64,000 nucleotides of DNA from assembly GCA_035079385.1 (NCBI GenBank), contig JAVHKY010000016.1, positions 5,875,501 to 5,939,500 on the forward strand. Direction: 5' to 3'. Source of the DNA: Aspidiotus rigidus. Lineage: Eukaryota > Arthropoda > Insecta > Hemiptera > Diaspididae. Positions 1 through 10,609 of this stretch are shown here, in pieces (position 1 is the first letter of the stretch; each line of letters starts with the position of its first letter). Under the pieces are notes generated by a model. The model was not told the origin of the DNA. It worked only from the letters and a program-made list of their open reading frames with translations, and ran no database searches. The position numbers and the translations under genes were made by a program.

Positions 1-485
1 GTACACAGTAAAAAAAAAAAAGAGAAAATAATACATGGTGCGGAAGAAGACGAGAAAAAACAGCAATTTTTCATCAGGGATGACGGACTGAGTTTTGTTC
101 CACAAGTTGAATCTTTTCAACACGACTATACGCCATCCAAAACTTTGATATTTTTTCCCTCATTTTACTAAATAAATAATTAAGAAGTAAGATATGGCTG
201 GGAAATAACGGCACATCAAAATAGAACGTAAAAACTTTAAGAAAGGTGAAAATACCATCAGAAAAAAACATTCCCCTTCATATATTGCTCTTCACTTCAA
301 AATAAAATCAAGAACGCTATAATAATACAATGAAACTTTAGAACAATAAGTCGAACTTATTAAAAATACATGCACATTAATTTTGAACAATGAACGTTAT
401 AAAAATACATGGAACTTCTAAAAAATAGGTTAACATAAATTTTGAACAATGACGTCAATGGTTTAAAAAAATAGAAATGAGCTAC
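1..485. other. AT-rich non-coding DNA
   Basis: Very AT-rich sequence with short degenerate direct repeats (phrases like 'taaaaatacatg' and 'ttttgaacaatga' recur between 340 and 460). No open frame here resembles a known protein. I see no gene. Confidence 0.6.
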
Positions 486-486
486 A

Positions 487-488
487 AA

Positions 489-529
<41 letters not shown>
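487..529. repeat. ATT trinucleotide microsatellite
   Basis: An uninterrupted run of about 14 ATT units just downstream (on the minus strand) of the SWIM-domain remnant. Simple repeat, likely polymorphic in length. Confidence 0.95.
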
Positions 530-530
<1 letters not shown>

Positions 531-540
531 TAATTATTTT

Positions 541-927
541 TTACTGGAATAGAAGAGCTCGCTTGGCTTTCGCTGGCCGACCCCTCTTCCTCCTCTGGCC
601 AAGAGGGATGCGTTTAGCCTCCTCTGGAGCACTTACTAATTTCAGCCTGATCTGCATGCCTAAAATGTGCTTGCAGATTGTTCTCTTCGCGAAATACGGA
701 CACGTGCATGTACACTCGGACAATTTATCGAACATTATTTTGATCACCCACACACCGTAGTACTCGTCCCTGAATTCCTGAAAAGTATTCCATTTATTTT
801 CCTTGGTTTTGTAGTTTGCCAGTCTTCTCGTTGTTATAGGCTCAGTGCCACTCGCAGCAGTGTAGTACTCGGTGTAATGTACGTCGAAGTATGAAGGAAT
901 AAAAGGAGTATAGGCGTATTGGTAATA
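541..927 (-). pseudogene. C-terminal fragment of a MULE-type transposase (SWIM zinc finger)
   Basis: The minus-strand frame is open from a stop at 928-930 to a stop at 541-543, about 128 codons. Its centre carries a SWIM-type zinc-binding pattern: CTCTCPYF, eight further residues, then CKH (C-x-C...C-x-H). A basic tail with an AT-hook-like GRP follows (RKRGRPAKAK). In animals this combination is typical of the C-terminus of Mutator-like transposases that carry FLYWCH, MULE and SWIM domains. The catalytic MULE domain is not present upstream, so this is a truncated remnant. An exon of a domesticated relative is the alternative, but I see no splice context supporting it. A FLYWCH fragment of the same kind of protein lies at 14.5-15.1 kb. 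Confidence 0.65.
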
Positions 928-996
928 TTATCAGCCGGGATCATACAGGAATAAACTTTGCACTTCTTAGCATCGTGCGTCACTGTAGGTTACACA

Positions 997-1265
997 CACA
1001 AGTTGAGTGATTTTTTCTACAAGTTCAGTGATACTTCCGTATAATGTTTCATTTTGTAGCTCATCTGTACTAACATGTAAGTTGAGCGATTTTTTTTTAT
1101 AAGTTCATTCATACTTTATTATAGTGCTTCATTTATAGCTCATTTGTATTGATATACAAGTTGAGGAATTCTTTTTTATAAGTTGAGTTATACTTTCTTA
1201 AAGTGCCTCATTTGCCGCTAATTTGTACTGAAAACCTAGTTCATTTATTTTTTATTAAAGTTCAA
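997..1265. repeat. Tandem repeat, ~79-bp unit, about 3.4 copies
   Basis: Units starting near 997, 1079, 1158 and 1238 share the order 'aagttgag.. / t-run / ataagttcatt / atactt / tgtttcatt / agctcatttgtact'. The copies differ by substitutions and small indels, so the array is old. No coding role is visible. Confidence 0.75.
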
Positions 1266-1269
1266 GATT

Positions 1270-2845
1270 TATAGTTGAAACATTCTCTTTTGTACGGGCA
1301 ATATAATTTCACCCGTAAGATATTTACGCATACTTCGCTCTTTTTCCGGTAAAAAAAGTCATTCATTTGTACAGTAGGTACATAAATATCACAAAAAAGA
1401 TATTAAATTATTATTTTGGGTTTTCTTCTTTTTCTAACTCCTTAGAACCGGGGGTTATTGAAGACACTTACTCGCCTATTTATTAAAAAAATTAATATCA
1501 ACTTCACAAAAAAGGAATTCCCTCAGAAAAAAACCTTATTCTACCATGAGAAGTCGGTAATTACGTATCTTGTACTTTCAAAGCTTCTATATAATTCAAT
1601 TACAAAGTTATTATCCAGTAAACAACCGATTTATCAGAAATTTATCACAACATTGACTAATACGGGTATTTTACCCAGCGTTTCATACAACAAAGCCTTT
1701 AGGTCTCCAACAATCAATGATTTTTTCAAATATCTTCTAGGCATATCATGTACATACAAAGTCAGTTGCATGAATGTACAATTTTGGGTGGCTTGCAATA
1801 ATAAGTTTCAATTTCAAAGGTCTATAGCCATGCTTTAAGGCTCAACGATGTTTTTAAACTAGGTTACCAAGATACATTCTCGGATTGGAACCAATGTTAG
1901 GAAATGCTCACAGAAGTAGGTGCAAAATGTTGCTTCTTGATCCAGTCTTTAACATATGGCAAAATCTAACTATCTACCGTCTAGGCATAAACATTTTGAG
2001 TATGAATACTGATGAACGAAAATAAAAATCGGAATCTTCTAGTTATCTACAAAATGTTTAACCCTGCGATCATTCGATTGGATGTACGAGTCCCATTTAG
2101 ACGATCAAAAACACTTTTCCGAAAAGCCCATGAACTCTGACTATAAGAATTTTGTCCGAGAAAGATGCGAATTTCGTCATTCATATGCTTGGAAAATTTC
2201 GTAAACCAGATTTTCCATTCAAAGTTCACCTTGAAAGAGGACGAAAAAACACCATAACGTCTCATACGCCAATTCGGGCAAAAGCAAAACAAATATAGAA
2301 TGATACAATTTACTAAAAATGGTGAAGATGTGAGAAAAGTTCTCCAGATTAAGTTGCACTCATCTCAAAAATAATTACGAGAGCAACAACTTTCATTCTC
2401 TACATTTTTTTTTTTTTTATATAAGACAATATTCAGAGCAGTAGAAGTGATTTTATTGAATCCGCAAATAGGCTTTCTATCCAGAGTATTGCAGCCAGCT
2501 GTAAGCCAAATTTTTTCAACTTTCTTTTTAGCTCACCTAATTCCTGCAATTGATATGGTTTCTGCTAATTGTAACGCGCTATGACGTCGCCAGAATAGAG
2601 GTCTAGTACGGAGATTGAAATTTTTCCATTTGAATAGTAAAGATTAATTTCGTCAGAAGTACCAACTCCTCAACTCCAAGTTTGATGAACTTTCACCTTA
2701 GTTCCCCTTATTTTTACTGTACCGTGATCATCGTGCCAAAACTACCAAAATGTAGACCAAACCTCATTCTTCTTTCCTTAAAAATACAACACTCAACATC
2801 TTGAATTATTTATTAGAATCTATTCCTTGTGCATAATAAACCAGA
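1270..2845. other. Non-coding AT-rich stretch, nothing recognised
   Basis: A 126-codon open frame at 1458-1838 has no recognisable domain and the composition of random AT-rich DNA, so I do not call it. No RNA gene or repeat stands out. The 5' part of the Penelope-like element that begins near 2850 may have decayed beyond recognition within the last few hundred bases. Confidence 0.5.
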
Positions 2846-2849
2846 GATT

Positions 2850-4350
2850 GGTCAAAGAAAGCCATTTTGGAACCTAATCCTGTTCCTACCCTCCTTTATG
2901 GATTACATAAGTGCACATGCGGTTGGTCGCGTCGTTTGTTTCCTCTCCGACCAACTCCCTCGCTAAATTCCTAGATGGTTCAAAGCTCGTGTTGAGGTTG
3001 AGTCTCCCTATTCAGTTGAGAACTCAAGTGCCCTGGCTGACAAATTGAAGGACATATGCTTTCCCTCAGGATCAGTTTTATACTCGTTTGATGTTGTTAG
3101 GTTATTTCCCAACATCCCCAAGGCTACCCCTATGCAACAGATAGGGAACTTGCTTGTGAAATCTGGTGTACCGCATGAGGAATTTGGTGAATTTTTCGAC
3201 CTTTCTGCTGGTCGCCTACCTTCTGCAAATTTGATGGGAAATTCTTTGAGTTCCCCGAAGAAGTGGGGATTCCTGTTGGTTCACCCTTGGGATCTCTCAT
3301 CCCAGAAGTCTTTATGTCTAAATTCGAGTTTGACCTATTCCCTTCTGGCCGGGTGTTCTTGAATCACGTCTTCTATTGGTACAGTTACGTGGATGACATT
3401 TTGTGCGCGTGAATTGGTCCTGCGGAGCTATACCCTTCCATCAAATTTACTCTGGAAGTTAGTGGCTCCTCCATAAACTTTCTGGACTTGACCATCTCTG
3501 TCACAGACGGTGTCCACGAATTCGGTATTTACCGTAAAAGTACTTCGACCGACATCGCTATTCACGGGTCGTCCTTCGTATCTGTCGCCCACTAATTAGC
3601 TACATTTAACAGTTTAACCCATCGCCTCACTCACATCCCTCTGCGTGAGGCTGCTTTCCATAAAGAACTCGTGACGATAAAATACCTGGCTAGAGAGAAT
3701 CAGGTCAAGGTGGACATCGACCTCATGGTTTGCAGGAAACTTACAAGGAAATGGCTCGGTTCTACAACCCCCCTCTTCCGAGAGTCGTACCTTGATAGTA
3801 GGAAACGGTGGATTAGGCTGCCGTTTCTGGGTAAGTTTGTGTCCTCCGTCCCTATGGTTTTTGGCCGGCTTTTTACAGTACTAAGACAGTTAAGAGCTTA
3901 TTGGTTAAATTACGAGACCCTATTCCCATGGGCGAGGGGGGGGTGTTTTTAGGGTAGCTTGTAGGGACTGCCCCAGTGTATATCCGTCAACTCATAATTA
4001 GAGTTGATGAACGCAGAAAAGCGTGGGAAAAAAGAAAAGTTGGCGAGTCGGCCTTTGCTAGTGGTCGTAGATTCAAAGAGGGGTCCGAAGTTCCAGAGAA
4101 AATTCGTATTTCATACGATTAGCTCTGGAAGAAATCGAAATTTTTCGTCACTGGAATAATAACGACATCACCGAGTTGAACTAGTATATTCCTGAGGAGG
4201 AATTGATTGAATTCGTCAATAAGAATGATTCACATGTTCATGACTTGCTGGGTCAGTCATCACCTTTCGATGTTACTTGTTCTTGTTGGTGTTGGGTTCA
4301 GTCGCTTTCTATACCTCGAAAATGGCCGTTTAGCCGTAAGCGCTCGGTCT
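2850..4350 (+). pseudogene. Penelope-like element family A, copy 1 (degraded RT and GIY-YIG)
   Basis: Broken by frameshifts and stops, but collinear with the better family A copy at 15.8-17.9 kb. In order: a PNPVPTLLYGL-like block near 2880, a 'YSFDVVRLFPNIPKA' block near 3075-3120, the RT catalytic block YSYVDDILC near 3380, the FLDLTISV block near 3480-3500, and the R/K-rich link to the nuclease near 3730-3900. A decayed nuclease (KRKVGESAFASG) lies near 4030-4060. The longest intact pieces are about 105 and 93 codons. The 5' third of the family's protein is missing. The copy ends in the family's tail, which holds a hammerhead-like motif at 4313-4348. Confidence 0.85.
4313..4348 (+). ncRNA. 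Decayed hammerhead-ribozyme-like motif in Penelope A tail
   Basis: Compared with the family A tail at 17.8 kb this reads as a hammerhead core that has lost key bases. Helix I is ACC (4313-4315) with GGT (4346-4348). The CTGANGA box is degraded (4316-4322). Helix II is GGC/GCC (4324-4335). The GAAA box has become GTAA (4336-4339), followed by the palindrome AGCGCT and a C at the expected cleavage site (4345). Helix II differs in sequence from the 17.8 kb copy but keeps pairing. Core losses make activity unlikely here. Confidence 0.4.
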
Positions 4351-4776
4351 GTATAATTTATTGCGGTCTTTGTATGTATTTGTTTCTTTACTCTTTTCGA
4401 GTACATCTTATCAAAACCAGAGATTATTTTGAACTTGTGTGTTTTTCAGTTGGGATAGGAAGGTTAAAGTTCTATGAAGCTAACCATTGCTACAGAAGAG
4501 CTGTACGGGAACAGCCGGACGATAGACAGCAGTTCAGCTTGAATAGTTTTCAGAACGTTAACTTAGAAAAAGTCACCGTAGATGGTTTGAACAGAGAGGG
4601 TCAAGATGATCACGCAAACCTTTAGAAATAGACCGAGTCCGGCTATGAAGCTTCCTTCTTCGTTGCGGCACATTGACTTTCGTTTTGTATTAAAAATATC
4701 TTCTCTTCCTATCTTACTTTTTGGCTAAATAACCCTTTTCAATATTAGTGCTCTACTTACACCTCACGCACTCATT
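4351..4776. other. Spacer between two Penelope-like elements
   Basis: No convincing coding frame: a 140-codon frame at 4203-4625 runs from the decayed Penelope tail into this spacer and has no domain. The family B element begins at about 4777. If family B has a 5' terminal repeat (pLTR), I could not find a copy of its 3' tail here. Confidence 0.5.
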
Positions 4777-5615
4777 ATGAGTTCCGATAATAGCACACCA
4801 GACATGGTTAACGAGGTTTTTAAGTTTCTGAAGACCAAGGTCAAACTAAGAGTGACACATGTGAAGATTTGGTTCAATAACGAATGCTTGAGACGAAGCA
4901 TTATTCCCAAGTATACGACTATCAGGCTACCAGGAAACAGCGCAGCAGTGAAACGTACCATAGATGCATGCCGAAAGATTGAGAGTGAAGAACGAAATTG
5001 GTGAACTCTACAAGAAAATCACCAGGCTGAATGGTCTACTGTATGATCAATATTTCCATCTGTCCAGGTTACTCCACCCGCTAGAATTTGAAGAAATGAT
5101 GTTCGAAAAAGGAGGAGAGGAGAAGAAAGGAGAAGACTATGTGGAAAAACGAGTGGAAGCCTAAACAAGACAGATCAAGAAGAAGCTTGCCGAACTGACC
5201 CGGAAGAAAGAAGAAAGAAAGGAAGAGACAGCGAGAGTTGAGCACAAATTTGCTCCCAGAACCGAGAACCTATCAAGCGTCACCTTCACAGAAGAAGAAA
5301 GAAGACTGCTGGACAAGGCATCAAGTACGTGCAGCCCGAGAGGCTGAACCAGTGTAAGCTTGAAAGTATGGCCATTAGCTGCGAACAAGTAATCCAAACC
5401 ATGGAGCACGAGGTGAGACCAGAAGCCCAGACCAAAATTGGGAAAGTGCTGTTGGACATCAAAGAGGATATGTGCGGACCTATGACAGAACGCAAGTAAT
5501 GCAGAGGAAGGTCACAAATCTACAAAAGAAGATCCGACAGAACAACCTGATTTTGACAAAGGCGGACAAGGGCAGCACGGTAGTGGTAATGGAGAAGGGG
5601 GACTAAACCCAAAAA
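4777..5615 (+). pseudogene. Penelope-like element family B, N-terminal region with frame breaks
   Basis: The N-terminal part of the family B protein, in pieces. The first piece starts at an ATG at 4777 and carries a short 'IRLPGNSAAVKRT' type block seen in Penelope-family N-termini. The frame shifts near 4985 into a charged, helical segment, which meets a stop at 5162-5164. It shifts again near 5315 and near 5480. The last piece contains the conserved 'TKADKG..VVVM' block near 5555-5595 and is cut by a TAA at 5604-5606, four codons before the long RT-nuclease frame and in phase with it. So the copy is dead as a single protein, although the domain order is intact. Confidence 0.75.
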
Positions 5616-7184
5616 GTGGAGTCGTACATCGCAGTTAATGGATACCAAGAGCTGGCAAGGGACTCAACACGGAAATACCAAGATGACCTGAAAGCTGCAT
5701 TGAAACGGAACAATGTAACCGGCAATGGAAGGACGCTTGAGATGAACCCGGTTGCACCAAAACTCAAGGGGCTTGTAAAACTCCACAAAGCGAACCGTCC
5801 GATGAGACCCCTGGTCAACAGCATTCAATCACCATGCTACAAGATAGCAAAGATCGTAGCCACATTCTTGAAAGAAAACTACCAGTTTGCACCCAGACGA
5901 AGTATCAGAAACAACGGAGAGCTGATAGAGCAACTGGACAAGTTGGAAATCAAGAGTAACGACAAGCTGATATCCTTTGATGTGACTAACATGTTTGGTA
6001 CCATACCGAAGGAGCAACTTCTCACTCTGCTCAAAAACAACAGATACCATGGGAACCCCGATGGGTCGAAGTACGCCAACATAGTGGAAGAGATCTTGAG
6101 CCAGAACTACTGCCGCTTCAATAACAGGTTCTACAGTCAGGAAAGGGGACTTGTGATGGGATCACCGCTGTCACCAATACTGGCGGAGATATTCATGAAT
6201 GATATGGAAAACAAGATACTGAAGGGCAGCAAGTTCAGAAACTCGATCAAACACTGGGCCAGATATGTAGATGATATCCTAATTGTGTGGTCAGGCACTG
6301 ATAGACAGGTGGATCTATTCCTTTCAGAAATGAACGCGATGAATGAGAGCATCAAATTCACAGTGGAAAAAGGAAGTGAGACCATCGACTATTTGGACCT
6401 TATACTCACAATGGAGAACAATAGGATAGAATACAAAATCTACAGGAAGCCGACGCATACTGACCCAAATGACTCCTACCACCACCCCAGGCACAAGTTA
6501 GCGGCAATCCAGAACTACTGCTATCGGGCAATTTCTATCCTCAAGAACAACGAAGAGAAGAGGAAAGAGATCGAGATAGTAAAGCAGATCGCAGAAGCCA
6601 ATGGCTACCGCAGACGTGTGGTGGATGGAGTCTTTAGGAAAATGGAAACAAAGAAAGGAACCCATGATAGCATAGTGAGAAAGTACTCCGGATCGATACC
6701 ATATATAGGAAAGTACACAAACAAGGTGATAAAGGCGTTCAATGGCTACGATGTGAATGTGGGTATCCAGAATAACCAACCCATGGTGAAGAGAATCAGC
6801 AATGACCAGTCGGAACAAAAGGACGAGGAAAGCTTGAGCGGAGTGTACAAGCTCAGTTGTGAACAGTGCGAGGGGATCTATATCGGTGAGACTGGGAGCA
6901 AGTTTGAGATCAGGAGAAAGGAGTACAAAACGTCGAGGGAGAAAGAAGATGGCAAGTCACTATTTGGGAAACACTGTAACGAGGAAAACCACGATGGAGA
7001 GGGAAAATTTGAAGTCATACACTTAGAGAATCGCACAAAGAGAAGAAAACTCTGGGAACAAATGGAGATTGCAAAAGCCAAGAGGAAGAAAGCCTGCCTC
7101 TTGAACAATGTAATCACATTTGACAGCGAAAAATTGTTCGGCCTGGTGATTGGACAAGAGAAGAAGAACGGAACCAACCAATGA
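5616..7184 (+). CDS. Penelope-like element family B, RT plus GIY-YIG endonuclease
   Basis: 522 codons, the longest uninterrupted Penelope frame here. The RT has the conserved KGLVKLHK block (residues ~51-58), LISFDVTNMFGTIP (~118-131), GLVMGSPLSPI (178-188) and the catalytic YVDD (217-220). The YLDL block follows near 259. The C-terminal GIY-YIG nuclease shows GVY (409-411), a CEQC pair (415-418), YIG (422-424), the RRKEY arginine region (~433-437) and the paired histidines of KHCNEENH (453 and 459). Together these give the Cys-Cys-His-His arrangement known for nuclease-bearing Penelope-like elements. RT copies element RNA, and the nuclease is thought to nick target DNA. The apparent start is GTG at 5616, an artefact of the nonsense codon at 5604; the true frame continues upstream. 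The 3' tail follows directly. Confidence 0.9.
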   Translation: MESYIAVNGYQELARDSTRKYQDDLKAALKRNNVTGNGRTLEMNPVAPKLKGLVKLHKANRPMRPLVNSIQSPCYKIAKIVATFLKENYQFAPRRSIRNNGELIEQLDKLEIKSNDKLISFDVTNMFGTIPKEQLLTLLKNNRYHGNPDGSKYANIVEEILSQNYCRFNNRFYSQERGLVMGSPLSPILAEIFMNDMENKILKGSKFRNSIKHWARYVDDILIVWSGTDRQVDLFLSEMNAMNESIKFTVEKGSETIDYLDLILTMENNRIEYKIYRKPTHTDPNDSYHHPRHKLAAIQNYCYRAISILKNNEEKRKEIEIVKQIAEANGYRRRVVDGVFRKMETKKGTHDSIVRKYSGSIPYIGKYTNKVIKAFNGYDVNVGIQNNQPMVKRISNDQSEQKDEESLSGVYKLSCEQCEGIYIGETGSKFEIRRKEYKTSREKEDGKSLFGKHCNEENHDGEGKFEVIHLENRTKRRKLWEQMEIAKAKRKKACLLNNVITFDSEKLFGLVIGQEKKNGTNQ

Positions 7185-7500
7185 GACGCCAGGAATCCAG
7201 GTAGCCAATAGAAAAGCAGCATTTAGGACAATAGATTGAACCGATCACGAAGCAGTATGTTTCAGCCAATATAAGAACACAATGTCATATTATTGTAAGA
7301 ATAAGTTTCTAAGAAGTGAACCAATCACAACACAGCATTGTTATAGCCAATAAGATCACAGTGTTATACTATAAAAACTCATGGTTAAGGCCTTGTTCTC
7401 CAGTTGCGACACAACTGATTATGGGATAACACCCGAAAGTACTCTTGTAAAAGCAACTAATAAAGTAGATTTGTACAATTGAAACACCCTTTTCAATAAA
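7185..7500 (+). other. Penelope B 3' tail with CCAAT boxes and polyadenylation signal
   Basis: Untranslated tail of family B. CCAAT-like boxes recur near 7204, 7266, 7321 and 7347, each in a similar context (AGCCAATA or GAACCAATCA). A hammerhead-like motif lies at 7411-7448 and an AATAAA at 7459-7464. Clustered CCAAT boxes next to a ribozyme would fit the promoter-bearing terminal repeat (pLTR) that Penelope elements carry when arranged in tandem. Whether this is a true pLTR is inference. The outer end near 7500 is approximate. Confidence 0.5.
7411..7448 (+). ncRNA. Hammerhead-ribozyme-like motif, type I, zero-loop helix III
   Basis: In order: helix I 5' strand ACAA (7411-7414); core box CTGATTA (7415-7421), one base off the canonical CTGANGA because G8 is T; helix II GGG (7423-7425) with CCC (7432-7434) across an ATAACA loop; GAAA (7435-7438); helix III as the palindrome AGTACT (7438-7443); C as nucleotide 17 (7444); and helix I 3' strand TTGT (7445-7448), which pairs fully with ACAA. 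Penelope-like elements are known to carry such minimal hammerheads, active mainly as dimers because helix III has no loop. G8 is important for catalysis, so this copy may be inactive. Confidence 0.6.
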
Positions 7501-9330
7501 TACTGGCACACATCTGTAATACCGTTTTTTAAATTTCGTTTGAACGACTTTTTACTCGGACATTACTGATGTCACAGCTCTAGAAGCCTATCAGAAGATA
7601 TGACTGAATTAGAAATGACGTCTAAATTAAATTCGGTTGCTATGAAGACGCGGAAATTCGAAATTCAAAGCCAATCTAGCGCGGTAAGAAACTGTATGGC
7701 AAAAACCTCCTCCAAGAATTCTTGAAATTGCGTCCGAGAATTATATTTTGGCTCACACATTAGTTGTCATTCGAACGGTATTTCCGTGACGTACAACATA
7801 TTCATGTGTCAAATTATCGAAAAGAAAAAATCAGTCCCTCTTAATCTAATCCCCTTTTTTCCGCTGCATTATACGAACCAATACACGATTTTTCTATTAA
7901 AAACTTGGTAAACAATCGAGAGCACGTGCTACGAAAAAAAAAGATCACGTCACGTAACTGAAGGAAGTTCCTGCCTCCCATCCTATCCTACATATCTCGG
8001 TGAAATTTTAAATTATTACAATTATACATACGGATACCCATGCCCGAATGTTAATTTTAATACGAATACCCTCCCCTCTTACATTCATAATAAATGATAA
8101 AATGTCCGACCCCGAAGAAAAGGATAAAAAGTAGGCTTTTATTGTGCACTACGCGCTCACCACAATACACGCATCACCCTTTTTAGTTTTTCAGTCCACT
8201 ACACCGCGATTTTCCTGCGAGACTCGCCTCCTATCACTTTTACGATCTGCATACGCGGATGCATTTTATTCTTCTACATTATACAGTACACATCGTGTAG
8301 GAGACGACTAAGGAAAAAAAAAAAAGAAGGAAACGAAACGAATACGTATGCATCGGCCGGTATGACGTCATGTAGAGGTCGATGCACTTCTGGATTTTAT
8401 CGATTGGCTGAGTGAATGACTTATCGCGCAGCGACGGCGTTCAAGACTGTTCAGGCCTACTCGCGCAATTCCTTACGAAATCAACCCTTATACTATATCC
8501 TCCTATACACCCTCATTCATATTCGCTGTACACTTGTTCCAAGTATGCAACGTTTCAGACCGTGTTAACGCGTAAGGGTGGAAATAAAAACAAAAAAGTA
8601 TGATTTTTCCTAATTTTTTTTTCTCGTTTATTTAAGTGAACAGTGATGAAAGGCGATGAAAAATTTTCGTATCATACAAGACGTAAGTACCGATTATTTT
8701 TTATATGAAATAGGCCCAACTTCACAATCGATGTACAGCTGAACTTCCGACACCTATGTTCAGAAATTTGCAATATGGTGAATGAACGTCAAAAATATTT
8801 GTGCCGAGCTTTGAGAATACACTGGAAGGAGTAACTAAGAATGAAATTTTTTTCTTATCAGGATATTGTTGAGTATTAGTCCTTAGTTTTCTCTTATTGA
8901 GTCTATAATCCTATACTGACATCAAAATTTTCACTTCCATTATCTCTTCGCTAGTCTAGACCATGCACTTCCTAAGTTTCAATACAGAAAAAGAATGAGC
9001 GTTTTGTTGAAAAATCAATATTTCATACTTGAAAATTGTTACTCAACCCCGAACAGCTGTTATTCGTGGCATTGCAAGTCGCCTCTTCTTTCTTCTAAAT
9101 TGTTCTGAACAGCTTAATCCTTTAATAATCATACACAAGTTCGAGCACAATTCCCTAGTCGTTGTTTGAAATCTACAAAAAATATTCGTATAAACTCTTA
9201 GAACTGTTGACGACATTTAGCAACACCGTTGATTTTTCGTAAGAAGCTGAAGTGAATGAAGCCAAGAACTCATGTAATACGTTTAAATATAGCTGTATAT
9301 AATCCACCAAAAGGGTAGGTAATGGACTGA
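7501..9330. other. Non-coding stretch, no gene recognised
   Basis: AT-rich with short GC-richer patches near 8150-8480. A TGACGTCA palindrome (8363-8370), the CRE/ATF consensus, lies in the richest patch, but nothing shows that it is used. No frame longer than about 63 codons and no repeat worth naming. Confidence 0.5.
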
Positions 9331-9499
9331 ACAATTTTCATATAAATTAATATACATAGTAAGAAAGTGATTTTTGCTCGACTCGAGAAACTCTGAGCAG
9401 ATATTCGAAAGTCATGACTGGCGTGCATTCGAACCGGGCAGTACTAGCGTTGCGCTGCAGGGGCAAAGGATCATAAGACGTATTTGAACTATGGCGGTA

Positions 9500-10066
9500 T
9501 TCTAGGTGGTCCAAAAAGATGTTGACAGTTAGGTGGAGATTTGGACTAAATCTGTTGTAGCGCAAAAATGCAAAATGTTAGATGTAAACTTCGAATCCAC
9601 GAAATTCGTATCTCAATCTTATCTTCAATATGCGTCTCTACCCAACTTGCTGCGACTTTTCTGAACCGAGTTATGGACCAAAATGTGGCCAAAATTGACC
9701 AATTCGCCGAAATGTTCAGAATAGAAACTGAAAATTCCCCCAATTTCAAGCTTCATACGGTAATTAGGTATTATTTTCGGAATCAACGTTAAATTTTACT
9801 TTCAAAGCAAGTAAAATATGGAAGTTTGAATAATTTTTAATTCTTGAGAAATTTGGCGAATTGGTGAATTTATAGCCTATTTTGGTCCACGACTAGGCTC
9901 AGAAAAGTCGTAGAAATTTGTTTAAGGGCGCAAAGTGAAGATAAAATTCAGATACAAATTTCGTAGACTTGAAGTTTACGTCTAACATTTCGCGTTTTTG
10001 CGCTACAACAAATTTAGTTCAACTCCCCATCTAACTGTCAAGTTAACATCATTTTAGGCCACTCAG
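9500..10066. mobile_element. Fold-back MITE with long inverted arms and TA target site
   Basis: Two inverted arms of roughly 220 bases, ~9500-9720 and ~9850-10066, are separated by a short AT-rich centre. Outer ends read 'ttctaggtggtccaaaa' on the left and, reverse-complemented, 'ctgagtggcctaaaa' on the right, each preceded by TA, as in mariner-type (ITm) targets. Inner arms share 'gttgtagcgcaaaaa' and 'aaatgttagaYgtaaac'. The arms differ at many sites, so the insertion is old. No transposase is encoded. Confidence 0.65.
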
Positions 10067-10252
10067 TATAGTAGAAAGATGAAAAATTTGAAATACCACT
10101 CGAATGAAGCAGATTTGGCTCTCTGACATCCCATAAAATATGTCCACAGACATACATTCTACAAATTAGATGGAATGACAAATCTTCAATTCCGCTTCAT
10201 TCACGGGTTATTCAAAATTTTTCATTCTTCTCTCTCAATACTGCCGTAGTTC

Positions 10253-10575
10253 CAGGGTTGCGATGTTTTAAACATTGTTTGAAACATGTTTTAAACATTG
10301 GAATTTGAGAAAAAAAAGTTTTAAATATGGACGGCACGTCATGAATTTAAAGTCACGCGTACTCACGTACAAGAAAGCGTGAGTGTCAGAGGAAAAAATC
10401 TGGGGAAACCCCGCAGTAAGCGCTAGCTCATTTTGTTTAAAACAACAAAATAGGTATAGAAAATTTGTATAGAAATGTTGTTTTAAATATTTTTAAAACA
10501 CTGTTATAAACTCTGAAGGAAAAATATCAATTATCAACATGTTTTAAACAGAAAAAACGTTTTAAACTAAAAAAT
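10253..10575. repeat. Possible hAT-type non-autonomous element (GTTTTAAAC repeats)
   Basis: Begins CAGGGTTGCGATGTTTTAAAC and contains several GTTTTAAAC/GTTTAAAACA palindromic words up to about 10570. Elements starting CAGGGTTGC with TTTAAA-rich subterminal repeats are common hAT MITEs. The expected right terminus (GCAACCCTG) is not visible, so this may be a 5' part only. Confidence 0.35.
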
Positions 10576-10609
10576 CCAGTAACATAAGACGCGCCCATCG
10601 TCTACTTCA

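Noticed and set aside
1458..1838. 126-codon open frame, plus strand
   Set aside because: Lys/Ile/Asn/Phe-rich as expected from AT-rich DNA, no domain, no repeat in the window, no splice or promoter context.
8363..8370. TGACGTCA, CRE/ATF consensus
   Set aside because: A single 8-base match in 64 kb with no gene start nearby; not listed as a regulatory site.
9395..9480. Possible tRNA-derived SINE on the minus strand (GGTTCGAATGC, box-B-like)
   Set aside because: The box B match is good, but box A and cloverleaf pairing are not convincing and no tail or target duplication is seen.
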